A stretch of DNA of 64,000 nt from Acidobacteriaceae bacterium. Its GTDB lineage: Bacteria; Acidobacteriota; Terriglobia; Terriglobales; Acidobacteriaceae. Position numbers and translations under genes: made by a program. The stretch is from positions 120,983-184,982 of the forward strand of contig PLXE01000091.1 of the NCBI GenBank assembly GCA_003151335.1. Direction: 5' to 3'. Shown in pieces: positions 1 through 8,187 of this stretch (the stretch's first letter is position 1; each line of letters starts with the position of its first letter). Below the pieces are notes generated by a model that did no database searches, was not told where the DNA came from, and saw only the letters and a list, made by a program, of their open reading frames with translations.

Positions 1-983
1 GCTCCAACGACGGCGGCAAAACCTGGGAGGCGCCCGGAGGCGAAAAAACGCCCGAGCCTGGCGCAATGCCGCCGCCCGCAAGCAACAAATTCGTTTACGA
101 CAGTTCTGCGGAGACCGGCAAACCTCTCACCACGCACCAGTGGTACGACGGCACGCAGAAACCGTGGGAGTTCAAGCGGGTCTGGCATCTCGAACCGTCG
201 CTGACCGATCGGGACACGGTTTACGCCGGAGTTGAGGACGCTGCCCTGTTCCGCTCCACAGACGGAGCAAAGAGCTGGCACGAACTTTCCGGACTGCGCG
301 GCCACGGCACCGGACCGAAGTGGCAGCCCGGCGCCGGTGGAATGTGCCTGCACACCATCATTCTCGACCCCAGCGATCCCGGCCGGATTTACATTGCTAT
401 TTCGGCGGCGGGCGCCTTCCGCACCGACGACGGCGGCAAGACGTGGAAGCCCATCAACCAGGGACTGCGTTCGCAATACATCCCCGATCCCACGGCTGAG
501 ATCGGGCACTGCGTTCACCATGTCGCGATGCACCCGTCGCGTCCGGGCGTGCTGTTCATGCAGAAGCACTGGGACGTGATGCGTAGCGACAACGCCGGCG
601 ACTCGTGGCACGAGGTCAGCGGCAACCTGCCCACCGACTTCGGCTTCGTGATCGACGTTCACGCGCACGAGCCGGAGACCATCTACGTGGTCCCCATCAA
701 GAGCGACGGAGAGCACTTTCCGCCCGAGGGCAAGCTGCGCGTGTATCGCAGCCGCACCGGCGGAAACGAGTGGGAGGCGCTTACCAAAGGCCTGCCGCAA
801 AGCAACTGTTACGTGAACGTGTTGCGCGACGCCATGGCCGTGGATTCGCTCGATTCCTGCGGCGTGTATTTCGGCACCACCGGCGGCCAGGTGTACGCGT
901 CGCCGGACGCCGGGGACAACTGGGCCCCCATTGTGCGCGATCTTCCGGCGGTGCTTTCGGTCGAGGTGCAGACGCTGCCATGA
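1..983 (+). CDS. BNR/sialidase-like beta-propeller protein, 5' end outside window
   Basis: The reading frame is open from the first base of the window, so the N-terminus is missing; at least 326 residues are present. Repeated Asp-box/BNR motifs of the form S-x-D-x-G-x-x-W are visible (SNDGGKTWE at the window edge, then [26 protein letters not shown] and SPDAGDNW), each about one propeller blade apart. The family covers exo-sialidase-like, VPS10-like and WD40/YVTN-like propellers; no sialidase catalytic residues can be assigned, so the substrate is unknown. The internal ATG at 66 is not the start because the BNR motif before it is in frame. The stop overlaps the start of the next gene (ATGA), which suggests translational coupling. 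Confidence 0.85.
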   Translation, partial: SNDGGKTWEAPGGEKTPEPGAMPPPASNKFVYDSSAETGKPLTTHQWYDGTQKPWEFKRVWHLEPSLTDRDTVYAGVEDAALFRSTDGAKSWHELSGLRGHGTGPKWQPGAGGMCLHTIILDPSDPGRIYIAISAAGAFRTDDGGKTWKPINQGLRSQYIPDPTAEIGHCVHHVAMHPSRPGVLFMQKHWDVMRSDNAGDSWHEVSGNLPTDFGFVIDVHAHEPETIYVVPIKSDGEHFPPEGKLRVYRSRTGGNEWEALTKGLPQSNCYVNVLRDAMAVDSLDSCGVYFGTTGGQVYASPDAGDNWAPIVRDLPAVLSVEVQTLP

Positions 984-1276
984 TCCGCGTCGTACTACCG
1001 GCACATCTGCGGACGCTGGCACACGTCGGCAGCGAGGTGGAACTCGAGGTCGAGGGTCGAGTCACGCAGCGCTCGGTCCTCGACGCGCTCGAAGCCCGCT
1101 ACCCGATGCTGCGCGGCACCATCCGCGATCACGTCACCCAACAGCGGCGGCCGTTCCTGCGCTTCTTCGCCTGCGAGGAGGACCTGTCGCATGAGCCGCC
1201 GGACGCGCCGCTGCCCGACTCGGTCGCATCGGGCAAGGAGCCCTTTCTGATCATAGGAGCCATCGCCGGCGGATAA
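980..1276 (+). CDS. MoaD/ThiS-family ubiquitin-fold sulfur carrier
   Basis: This 98-residue protein starts at an ATG that overlaps the TGA of the propeller gene. It has the size and layout of MoaD/ThiS proteins: a short N-terminal beta strand ([11 protein letters not shown]), a middle section resembling the family's L-x-x-L-E-x-x-x-P segment ([12 protein letters not shown]), and a C-terminal Gly-Gly (IAGG), which in the family is adenylylated and thiocarboxylated. It is longer than ordinary MoaD (about 80 residues) because of an acidic, proline-rich loop before the tail. There are no molybdopterin or thiamine genes nearby, so the acceptor pathway is unknown; the only partner suggested by context is the overlapping propeller protein. 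Confidence 0.8.
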   Translation: MIRVVLPAHLRTLAHVGSEVELEVEGRVTQRSVLDALEARYPMLRGTIRDHVTQQRRPFLRFFACEEDLSHEPPDAPLPDSVASGKEPFLIIGAIAGG

Positions 1277-1376
1277 GGGCGTGCTCACGAAGAAAAGTCC
1301 CACCGAAGCAGAACACGCTTCAGTGGGGCAATCGACAGATTCTCAAATGTCGAGCGGTGGGCGGATCCAGCCGCGG

Positions 1377-1688
1377 CTACTGATGGTCGTGCTCGTGGTC
1401 GCGATGGGCGTTCGGGTTCTGCCACTGTTCGCCGCGCTCGCCGTGAGTGTAACCGGCACTATAGGCCTCGCGGTCTGCGTCATTCCTCCAATGATAGTTC
1501 TTATGCTTGTGATGTGAGCCCTCATTCCAACCCTTCTTGTAGTACGGATTGTTATAGTAAGCGCTCTCGTTGCGACGCTCGGCATTCTGCTGCTCGCGTT
1601 CCTGGTGGTTATCCTGCGCTATCACCGGTACTGCAGTGGAGCAACCAATCGCCAGAATCACGCCCAGCGCTCCTGCATATCCCTTCAT
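1377..1688 (-). CDS. small secreted His/Asn/Tyr-rich protein
   Basis: This 103-residue protein begins at an ATG preceded by a strong ribosome binding site (AAGGAGGA, 6 nt upstream), which decides the start; the longer upstream frame lacks such a site. Residues 1-25 form a signal peptide (MKGYAGALGVILAIGCSTAV followed by PVIAQ) that cleaves after Ala-Gln or may be lipidated at Cys18. The mature part is very hydrophilic and rich in His, Asn, Tyr and Glu, with a HHKHK stretch and a terminal HDHEHDHQ-like tail, which could bind metal ions. No enzyme family is recognised. It stands alone, convergent with the MoaD-like gene. Confidence 0.7.
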   Translation of the reverse strand: MKGYAGALGVILAIGCSTAVPVIAQDNHQEREQQNAERRNESAYYNNPYYKKGWNEGSHHKHKNYHWRNDADREAYSAGYTHGERGEQWQNPNAHRDHEHDHQ

Positions 1689-1896
1689 GTATTCCTCCTT
1701 AATGAAGTGACAGCGCATCTCGAAGTTGTTCGGGATCGCCGACCCTAGTGGGAGTCTGCAACCAGACCTTTGGTTGCCTGAAGATTCAAACAACCCAGAG
1801 CTCTTCGGACAAGTGCGGGAGGAAGGGTTGCCATTACCGTGGCAGTCACAAACCAGCATGTTTCAAGGTGGGTGTTCTCACCATCAACCCGCGTTT

Positions 1897-3078
1897 CTAC
1901 TCCCCCAGCCAGGCGCCGTAGGGACGCAGGTGCTCGATGTGGTCGCAGATGATCTTGACGGCGCCCATGAGCGGAACAGCCAGGATCAGTCCCATCGCGC
2001 CCCACAGCCATCCCCAGAACAGCAGCGAGATGGTGACCGCCAGCGGGTTCAGTTGCAGGCGCTTGCCCAGGATCTTGGGATAGAGCGCGTTCATGGCGAT
2101 CAAATGCAGTCCCAGGACCACGGCGACCACGATGAGGAACGTGGCCGTGGTCAGGTGCCCCAGGTCGGAGATGAGCGGCGGGATGATGGCGAAAACAACA
2201 CCGAGGTAAGGAATCAGGCTCAGAAATCCGCTGATGACCCCGAGGAAGTAGAAATAAGGTAAGCCCAGCATTCCGAACACAACAATGCTGCACACACTCA
2301 GGAAGATGCCAATGATGAAGTTGCCCACGATGAACGACCGGATCATGCGCGCAATCAGACCCAGCATGACGTAAGCGGTATTCCGGTTCTCCATGCTGAA
2401 CAGCATCACCGAAGCGGAGCGCACGTGGTCCTGCCAGCTCAGCATGAAGAAAACCAGGAAGGGTACAAAGGTGACGGTCAGCACCATCTCCGATACCGAG
2501 CTGGCATTGCGGCTGACCAAGTCGGTCCAGTCGCTCGACTGGCGGACGGTTATAGTCTTCTTGTCCGCTTCCGAGGAAGGCAACACCGTCTCGGTGGTCT
2601 GCTGAATCTGCTCGGCTTCGGCGCGCATCCGCCCCGTCATCTGCTGGATCCTGGCCTTGTATTGCGGCAACGCCTGCATGAAATCCATGGCGCGGCTATA
2701 AGAGAGATAGGTGGCTGCACCCCCGGCGATCACCAGCAGCAGCACGGCTATTAGCGACGCCAGGGCATTCGGTATGTCAAACCTGGTGAGCAGGTCAACC
2801 AGCGGCGCCAGCACAAATGCGATCAAGATCGAGATCAGAACGACAACCAGGATTACCTTGGCAACATAGAGCAGGGTAAGGACGGCGGCGATCGCCAGGA
2901 TAAGCAACGCCGATGCCTGGAGGCGCAGAATGCGGCGGCGCTCCAGCTCGGCGACCGTCGAGCGGTCAATCGACACCTGCGGAATAGAGGCGGGATCGCC
3001 TGCCGCATTGCCATCCACATCGGGACCGGGGTCCTGCGCCCGCTGTGGCTCCGCATTGTCCAGCAGCTTGTCTGACAT
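1897..3078 (-). CDS. AI-2E family transporter (PerM/TqsA-like membrane protein)
   Basis: This 393-residue protein has a charged, proline-rich N-terminal tail of about 45 residues followed by clusters of hydrophobic segments: two pairs near residues 50-120, a soluble amphipathic stretch (about 130-200), and five or more helices towards the C-terminus. The order and the segment GVISGFLSLIPYLGVVFAII match the AI-2E transporter (UPF0118/PerM) family. Members export small solutes or act in Na+/H+ antiport; the substrate here cannot be told. An in-frame TTG at 3144 would extend it by 22 residues, but it lies in a heptamer repeat shared with the ruvX start, so the ATG at 3078 is preferred. Confidence 0.85.
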   Translation of the reverse strand: MSDKLLDNAEPQRAQDPGPDVDGNAAGDPASIPQVSIDRSTVAELERRRILRLQASALLILAIAAVLTLLYVAKVILVVVLISILIAFVLAPLVDLLTRFDIPNALASLIAVLLLVIAGGAATYLSYSRAMDFMQALPQYKARIQQMTGRMRAEAEQIQQTTETVLPSSEADKKTITVRQSSDWTDLVSRNASSVSEMVLTVTFVPFLVFFMLSWQDHVRSASVMLFSMENRNTAYVMLGLIARMIRSFIVGNFIIGIFLSVCSIVVFGMLGLPYFYFLGVISGFLSLIPYLGVVFAIIPPLISDLGHLTTATFLIVVAVVLGLHLIAMNALYPKILGKRLQLNPLAVTISLLFWGWLWGAMGLILAVPLMGAVKIICDHIEHLRPYGAWLGE

Positions 3079-3133
3079 TTCGCCTATGGTACTCGCATAA
3101 CCCTGCGATTCCGAACATGATATTTTTGCTGGG

Positions 3134-3154
3134 TCAAAGATCAAAGATCAAAGA
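3134..3154. repeat. three tandem TCAAAGA heptamers at the ruvX start
   Basis: Three perfect copies of TCAAAGA run without a gap from 3134 to 3154; the last A is the first base of the ruvX ATG. The same tract covers the alternative TTG start of the divergent permease gene. A heptamer repeat can slip by a non-multiple of three, but here it lies outside the reading frames, so any effect would be on initiation. Confidence 0.7.
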
Positions 3155-3618
3155 TGGGAAATACTATTACGACAGCGCAGCCAGTCGATCAACCTCGCCG
3201 CATCCTGGCGCTGGATTTCGGCGCGCGCAACATCGGACTGGCGGTGAGCGACGAACTGGGAGTCACGGCGCAGGGCCTGCCTACTTTACGCCGCAGCAAC
3301 AAACGCAACGACCTGGACCACTTGCGGCGGGTGATCAAGCAATTCCACATCGCTGAGCTGGTGATGGGACTGCCCCTGCGCATGAGCGGGAGCGAAGGCA
3401 TTCAGTCGGAGAAAGTGCAGGTGTTCGCCGAAGAATTGCGCCGCAAGTTCAAGCTGCCCGTCCACCTGTTCGACGAACGGCTGACGTCGGTCGAGGCCAA
3501 TCGCCTGTTGCGTGAAACCGACATGAGCACGCACCGCCGCGCGGGGGTGGTGGACCAATTGGCGGCGGTGCTGATCCTGCAATCGTTCCTGGAATTCCGG
3601 AAGAACAGGGACGCGTAA
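3154..3618 (+). CDS. ruvX: RuvX/YqgF Holliday-junction resolvase-like RNase H fold protein
   Basis: This protein has 154 residues, slightly longer than the E. coli family member (138). The RNase H fold signature LALDFGARNIGLAVSD sits at residues 18-33 with the catalytic Asp at 21; the second strand region VMGLPLRMSGSEG and the DERLTSVEA motif follow, and a further Asp lies in VVDQLAAVLILQ near the C-terminus. The family is implicated in pre-16S rRNA 5' maturation and was annotated as a putative Holliday-junction resolvase. It sits just upstream of mltG, a neighbour pair found in many bacteria. The ATG start lacks a clear Shine-Dalgarno and overlaps a heptamer repeat. Confidence 0.92.
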   Translation: MGNTITTAQPVDQPRRILALDFGARNIGLAVSDELGVTAQGLPTLRRSNKRNDLDHLRRVIKQFHIAELVMGLPLRMSGSEGIQSEKVQVFAEELRRKFKLPVHLFDERLTSVEANRLLRETDMSTHRRAGVVDQLAAVLILQSFLEFRKNRDA

Positions 3619-3740
3619 CCAGGGATCAGCGCGAAGGAACACGGATTCTTGTTTTGAGTCTGCGCGAGATTCTCGGATAGCGCTCCTTGTCTTGCGGTGT
3701 AGCGCACACATGCCGCTCATCATCTAAACTGCTGTATTCC

Positions 3741-4730
3741 ATGCGAACCTTCTTCAAACTCGTCGTGGCGGTCGTACTGGCGTTTGCTCTGTGGTTTGGA
3801 TGGGCGGTCCTGCTGCCGCTGAAACCTTCCGAGACCAAGTACGTGCTACTGCGTCCGGGCTGGAGCACGCGCCACATCGCGCGCGATCTGCAGCGCGAAG
3901 GCGTCATCCGCAGCTCGGCGGCATTTCTCATGCTGCAATACGCCGAAGGATTGAAGACCCTCAAGGCCGGCGAGTACAAGTTCGACCAACCCGCCAGCGC
4001 GATGCAGGTGTGGCGTCGCCTGGTGCGCGGCGATGTCTATGCGCGCACCGTCGTCATCCCCGAGGGCTATAACATGTTCGACATCGCGGCCACGGTCGAG
4101 CAGGCGGGCCTGGGTTCGGCGGCCGATTTTCTCATTGCGGCCAAGGGAGATGTAGTTCTCCTCCGCGAGATCGATCCCAACGCCCAGTCGCTGGAGGGAT
4201 ATCTCTTTCCCGATACCTATCAGTTCACGCGCATCGATACCGCGCACGACCTGGCAGCGGCGATGGTGCATCGTTTTCGTCAGGAAGCGCAGAAAGTCGG
4301 ACTGCTGGGTAACGCGGACACGCACCGCATCGTGACCATGGCCTCCATCGTGGAGAAGGAAACCGCGGTGCCGGAAGAGCGGCCCATGGTCGCCAGCGTG
4401 TACTACAATCGGCTGGCCCGAAACATGGCGCTGGGGGCCGATCCCAGCGTGGTCTATGCGGCCCTGCTGGCCGGACGTTATCGCGGCGCCATTTATCAGT
4501 CCGATTTGCAATTCGACTCGCGCTATAACACCTACAAGTATCCCGGGATGCCTCCGGGCCCGATCGCCAATCCGGGCGTCGCCTCTTTGCAGGCCGCGCT
4601 GCATCCCACCCAAAGCGATTTCCTCTACTTCGTCAGCGACAACAACGGCCACCACCGGTTCGCGCGCACCATGGAAGAACATGCGCGCAATGTGATTGCG
4701 TATCGCCGTGCGCTAACCGCCAAACAGTAG
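3741..4730 (+). CDS. mltG: endolytic murein transglycosylase MltG
   Basis: This protein has 329 residues. One N-terminal membrane helix (about residues 4-25) anchors a periplasmic YceG domain. The conserved segment ASIVEKETAVPEERP holds the catalytic Glu at about residue 205, and later family motifs include LGADPSVVYA, YNTYKYPGMPPGPIANPG and YLYFV-like FLYFVSDNNGHHRF. The enzyme cuts nascent glycan strands inside the chain and is proposed to set glycan length. The ATG at 3741 is chosen because it immediately precedes the membrane helix; an upstream in-frame start would add 18 residues unlike the family. Confidence 0.95.
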   Translation: MRTFFKLVVAVVLAFALWFGWAVLLPLKPSETKYVLLRPGWSTRHIARDLQREGVIRSSAAFLMLQYAEGLKTLKAGEYKFDQPASAMQVWRRLVRGDVYARTVVIPEGYNMFDIAATVEQAGLGSAADFLIAAKGDVVLLREIDPNAQSLEGYLFPDTYQFTRIDTAHDLAAAMVHRFRQEAQKVGLLGNADTHRIVTMASIVEKETAVPEERPMVASVYYNRLARNMALGADPSVVYAALLAGRYRGAIYQSDLQFDSRYNTYKYPGMPPGPIANPGVASLQAALHPTQSDFLYFVSDNNGHHRFARTMEEHARNVIAYRRALTAKQ

Positions 4731-4791
4731 AGCAATGACAGCCCGAGGGCCCGCGAGCGTGTTCGGTATAAGCAGGTCTGTGGACGCCGAT

Positions 4792-4815
4792 TTAACGGGC
4801 TTTTGGCCTCGTTAA
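4792..4815. other. inverted repeat upstream of small-protein pair
   Basis: TTAACG (4792-4797) and CGTTAA (4810-4815) form arms around GGC-TTTT-GGCC, giving an imperfect hairpin about 15 nt before the next ATG. It could be an mltG terminator without a long T tract, or an operator for the following gene; the sequence does not decide. Confidence 0.35.
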
Positions 4816-4830
4816 GTGAGACAATAAGCT

Positions 4831-5013
4831 ATGACTTACTATCGCGTTGAATTTCCGGTCGGGACCCCCAAGCCCCATCACCCTAAACGGTTTCGCACCG
4901 AAGAAAAAGCGAAGCAGCACGCCAGAAAAGTCCTTGGCCTAACCGAGGAAGGTATCTTGGCATCGAAGGTCACGATTCTCCCCGTCAGCAGAGATGAAGC
5001 GCCATTATCATGA
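4831..5013 (+). CDS. small hypothetical protein (60 aa)
   Basis: This is a short basic protein, MTYYRVEFPVGTPKPHHPKR at the start, with an alternating strand-like N-terminus followed by a lysine/glutamate-rich helix (TEEKAKQHARKVLG). No known family is recognised. The stop overlaps the start of the next small gene by ATGA, which supports both being translated as one unit. No signal peptide or membrane segment is present. Confidence 0.55.
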   Translation: MTYYRVEFPVGTPKPHHPKRFRTEEKAKQHARKVLGLTEEGILASKVTILPVSRDEAPLS

Positions 5014-5204
5014 TCTGCCCTAGCTGTGGCGGCGAATTGTCGAAAGTCTGGCAGCCTCAACAGGCGGTCAGCTCGCCACCCGTCGCGCGAGTGCAGTGGC
5101 ATTGCGGGACCTGCGGCGGGACCTACACCCGCGAGCAATTACGCACCCCACCGAAGCGGCATCCGCATGCCCCGGCGAGAGAGCCGGCCTTGCTTAAAAC
5201 TTGA
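5010..5204 (+). CDS. small zinc-ribbon protein (64 aa)
   Basis: There are two knuckles, CPSCGG near the N-terminus and CGTCGG about 29 residues later, spaced as in a rubredoxin-like zinc ribbon. The tail is basic and proline-rich (TPPKRHPHAPAREP). It overlaps the preceding 60-residue gene by 4 nt. Such ribbons often bind nucleic acid or act as adaptors, but no specific role can be given. Confidence 0.6.
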   Translation: MICPSCGGELSKVWQPQQAVSSPPVARVQWHCGTCGGTYTREQLRTPPKRHPHAPAREPALLKT

Positions 5205-5610
5205 CGGCGCGGCGACTTGTCCGTGAAGGGAACGCGCCGAACATCGCTCTTTGACCTATGTGTCATTGACCCCGCTTTATCCAACATGCTATAAAGACTC
5301 GCCTTTTGTGCTGCGCCCGTTGTGTGCTTGTAAATACACACGGATGGGTGCAAGTGTTCCCGACGCGGCCAAACCTCATCACTTCCGTCTTGAAGTGGAA
5401 GCGCGTTTCCGGGATTCCAGCAGGCCTACGCGCGTTTTTTTCTGGCGATCTGCAAAGACGCGAGCTAAAACTCTGTGCGCCTGGTCGGCTGGGCGGTAAT
5501 CGATCTCATGGAAACGCTGCCTGCGATGTATCGCGGGCGAGCGGAACAAATCTAACGCCATTTTACGGGTGCGGCCCGACGAAACGGGCGCGGCCCATCG
5601 GAGGAATCAT
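5205..5610 (+). promoter_or_regulatory. long leader of hppA with candidate promoter
   Basis: No gene is supported in these 406 bases. A sigma-70-like promoter is visible: TTGACC at 5266-5271 and TATAAA at 5290-5295 with an 18-bp spacer. Transcription from it would give about 310 nt of untranslated leader before hppA. A small hairpin, GTGTG to CACAC, follows at about 5320-5341, and a terminator-like hairpin lies further down. The leader ends in GGAGGAATC, 6-8 nt before the hppA ATG. I could not match it to a known riboswitch class by eye. Confidence 0.5.
5401..5441 (+). terminator. candidate intrinsic terminator/attenuator inside the hppA leader
   Basis: GCGCGT (5401-5406) pairs with ACGCGC (5428-5433), followed by G and seven T residues (5435-5441). 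The loop is about 21 nt and may hold extra pairing. Its place about 170 nt upstream of the hppA start and downstream of the candidate promoter suggests conditional termination. Confidence 0.45.
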
Positions 5611-8085
5611 ATGCACACCTGGCTCGCCGTCCTGCGGCGGCTGTCATCCCTAAGAAGCTCGGCCAAGTTGCTGACCGCCGCGCTTACCTTGTTCCTGCTG
5701 AATGCTGCCACCGCTCTTGCCCAACCCAGTGAGGCGGCCGGCGAAGCTAATCTGCGGCTTCCTGACCTCTCGTCGGTCAGCTTCCTGGGTATGACTGGGC
5801 ATAACATCCTGCTGATCGGCATCCTTTTCTGCTTCTTCGGACTGCTGTTCGGACTGGCGATTTACATGCAACTCAAAAACCTGCCGGTCCACCGCTCCAT
5901 GCGTGAGATTTCCGAACTTATTTACGAAACCTGCAAGACCTACCTGATCACGCAAGGCAAGTTCATCCTCATCCTTTGGGCCTTCATTGCGGTGGTTATT
6001 GTCGCCTATTTCGGATGGCTGGCTCCCGTACCCGGCAAGCCGATCGGCGTTACGGTTCCTGTCATTTTGGCCTTCAGTCTTCTCGGAATCGCGGGCAGCT
6101 ACGGGGTGGCGTGGTTCGGCATTCGCGTCAATACTTTCGCCAACTCGCGCACTGCCTTCGCCGGACTGCGCGGCAAACCGTATCCCATCTATGCCATTCC
6201 CCTCAAGGCCGGAATGAGCATTGGCATGATGCTGATCTCGGTCGAGCTGCTCATCATGCTTTGCATCCTGCTGTTCGTTCCGGGTGATTACGCCGGCCAG
6301 TGCTTCATCGGTTTTGCCATCGGCGAGTCGTTGGGCGCGGCGGCCCTGCGTATCGCGGGCGGCATTTTCACCAAGATTGCCGACATCGGTTCCGACCTGA
6401 TGAAGATCGTCTTCAAGATCAAAGAAGACGATGCGCGCAATCCGGGCGTCATCGCTGACTGCACCGGCGACAATGCCGGCGACTCGGTTGGTCCCAGCGC
6501 TGACGGCTTCGAGACTTACGGCGTCACTGGCGTGGCGCTGATCACGTTCATCCTGCTGGCGGTTAGGGACCCCAAGGTCCAGGTGCAGTTGCTGGTTTGG
6601 ATCTTCATCATGCGCATCATGATGCTGGTCTCCAGCACCGTGGCGTACTTCCTGAACGAAGCGGTTGCCAAAGCCCGTTACGGCAACTCCGACCAAATGA
6701 ATTTCGAAGCGCCGCTTACCTCGCTGGTGTGGCTCACTTCCATCATCTCCATCGTTCTGACTTATATCGTGTCCTATCTCATCGTGCCAATTTTGGGCGG
6801 CGATCCGACCCAGTGGTGGAAACTGGCGACCATCATCTCCTGCGGAACCCTGGCCGGCGCCGTGATCCCTGAGTTGGTTAAGGTATTTACCTCGACGGAA
6901 TCGCGACACGTGAGAGAAGTGGTGATCTCGGCAGACGAAGGGGGCGCGTCGCTCGGTATCCTGTCGGGCTTCGTGGCTGGCAATTTTTCCTGCTACTACC
7001 TCGGCTTCACCATGGTGACCCTGATGGCGATAGGGTCTTACGTCAGCCAGTTCGGGCTGGGTGAGCTGATGCTGGCTCCCGCCGTATTCGCCTTCGGCCT
7101 GGTCGCCTTCGGCTTCCTCGGCATGGGACCGGTAACTATCGCGGTGGATTCCTACGGCCCGGTGACCGACAACGCGCAATCGGTGTACGAGTTGTCTCTG
7201 ATCGAAGTAATTCCGAACATTAAGGGCGAGTTGCAGAAAGACTACAACATGAGCGTGAACTTTGAACGCGCCAAGCACCTTCTGGAAGAGAACGATGGCG
7301 CCGGCAACACGTTCAAGGCCACGGCCAAACCGGTGCTCATCGGCACGGCTGTCGTGGGAGCGACCACCATGATCTTTTCCATCATCATGGCGCTTACCGG
7401 TGGCCTGACCCACGGCAAGGAGAACTTGTCGCTGCTGCACGCCCCGTTTGTGCTCGGCCTGATCAGCGGCGGCGCCATCATCTACTGGTTTACCGGCGCT
7501 TCCACGCAGGCGGTCACCACCGGCGCTTATCGCGCGGTGGAGTTCATCAAGAGAAACATTAAGCTGGAAGGGTCGGACAAGGCCTCGGTGAGCGACAGCA
7601 AGAAGGTGGTTGAGATCTGCACCAAGTACGCGCAGAAGGGCATGTTCAACATCTTCATTGCGGTTTTCTTCGTGACCCTGTCCTTCGCCTTCGTGGAGCC
7701 ATTTTTCTTCATCGGCTACCTGATCTCCATCGCGACATTCGGCTTGTATCAGGCCATGTTCATGGCCAACGCCGGGGCCGCCTGGGACAACGCCAAGAAG
7801 ATTGTGGAAGTCGAACTGAAGCAGAAAGGCACGGCGCTGCACGATGCCACCGTGATCGGCGACACCGTGGGCGATCCCTTTAAGGACACCTCCTCGGTGG
7901 CCATGAACCCGATTATCAAATTCACCACCTTGTTCGGATTGCTGGCCGTCGAACTGGCGGTGAGCTTGACCGCTAACAAAGGGACCGCATTCAGCCACGT
8001 GCTGGCGGTCATCTTCTTCGCCGTCTCGTTTGTGTTCGTGTACAGGTCGTTCTACGGGATGCGGATCGTCAAGACCGCAGCCTGA
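5611..8085 (+). CDS. hppA: membrane-bound ion-translocating inorganic pyrophosphatase, divergent type
   Basis: This 824-residue protein hydrolyses PPi and pumps H+ and/or Na+ across the membrane. It has about 16 hydrophobic segments, an N-terminal signal-like helix, and the pyrophosphate-site motifs EDDARNPGVIADCTGDNAGD and DTVGDPFKDTS. The first differs from the common VADLVGKVE...DNVGDNVGD form: the family's GADLVGK is GSDLMKI here, and CTGDNAGDSVGPSADGFE replaces the usual NVGDNVGDCAG. Lys569 in GNTFKA occupies the position where Lys marks K+-independent enzymes and Ala marks K+-dependent ones. The length exceeds typical enzymes (about 670-770). The ATG at 5611 has a GGAGGA ribosome site; ion specificity is inference. 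Confidence 0.95.
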   Translation: MHTWLAVLRRLSSLRSSAKLLTAALTLFLLNAATALAQPSEAAGEANLRLPDLSSVSFLGMTGHNILLIGILFCFFGLLFGLAIYMQLKNLPVHRSMREISELIYETCKTYLITQGKFILILWAFIAVVIVAYFGWLAPVPGKPIGVTVPVILAFSLLGIAGSYGVAWFGIRVNTFANSRTAFAGLRGKPYPIYAIPLKAGMSIGMMLISVELLIMLCILLFVPGDYAGQCFIGFAIGESLGAAALRIAGGIFTKIADIGSDLMKIVFKIKEDDARNPGVIADCTGDNAGDSVGPSADGFETYGVTGVALITFILLAVRDPKVQVQLLVWIFIMRIMMLVSSTVAYFLNEAVAKARYGNSDQMNFEAPLTSLVWLTSIISIVLTYIVSYLIVPILGGDPTQWWKLATIISCGTLAGAVIPELVKVFTSTESRHVREVVISADEGGASLGILSGFVAGNFSCYYLGFTMVTLMAIGSYVSQFGLGELMLAPAVFAFGLVAFGFLGMGPVTIAVDSYGPVTDNAQSVYELSLIEVIPNIKGELQKDYNMSVNFERAKHLLEENDGAGNTFKATAKPVLIGTAVVGATTMIFSIIMALTGGLTHGKENLSLLHAPFVLGLISGGAIIYWFTGASTQAVTTGAYRAVEFIKRNIKLEGSDKASVSDSKKVVEICTKYAQKGMFNIFIAVFFVTLSFAFVEPFFFIGYLISIATFGLYQAMFMANAGAAWDNAKKIVEVELKQKGTALHDATVIGDTVGDPFKDTSSVAMNPIIKFTTLFGLLAVELAVSLTANKGTAFSHVLAVIFFAVSFVFVYRSFYGMRIVKTAA

Positions 8086-8104
8086 TTGCAATCCTGCCAA
8101 CCGC

Positions 8105-8131
8105 AAACGCCATCCCACGGGATGGCGTTTT
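8105..8131 (+). terminator. intrinsic terminator after hppA
   Basis: AAACGCCATCCC (8105-8116) is followed two bases later by its exact complement GGGATGGCGTTT (8119-8130) and one more T, giving an 11-12 bp stem ending in a short T run. It lies 20 nt past the hppA stop and before dapD. Confidence 0.8.
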
Positions 8132-8187
8132 GCATTGGCGCTGATGTGGACTGGAGCGGGCGGCAGCGAACAGTTATACTGCCCGCC

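Noticed and set aside
605..979. A longer version of the MoaD-like gene starting at 605
   Set aside because: The extra residues are Arg-rich and lie out of frame over the propeller gene; the ATG at 980 begins the domain.
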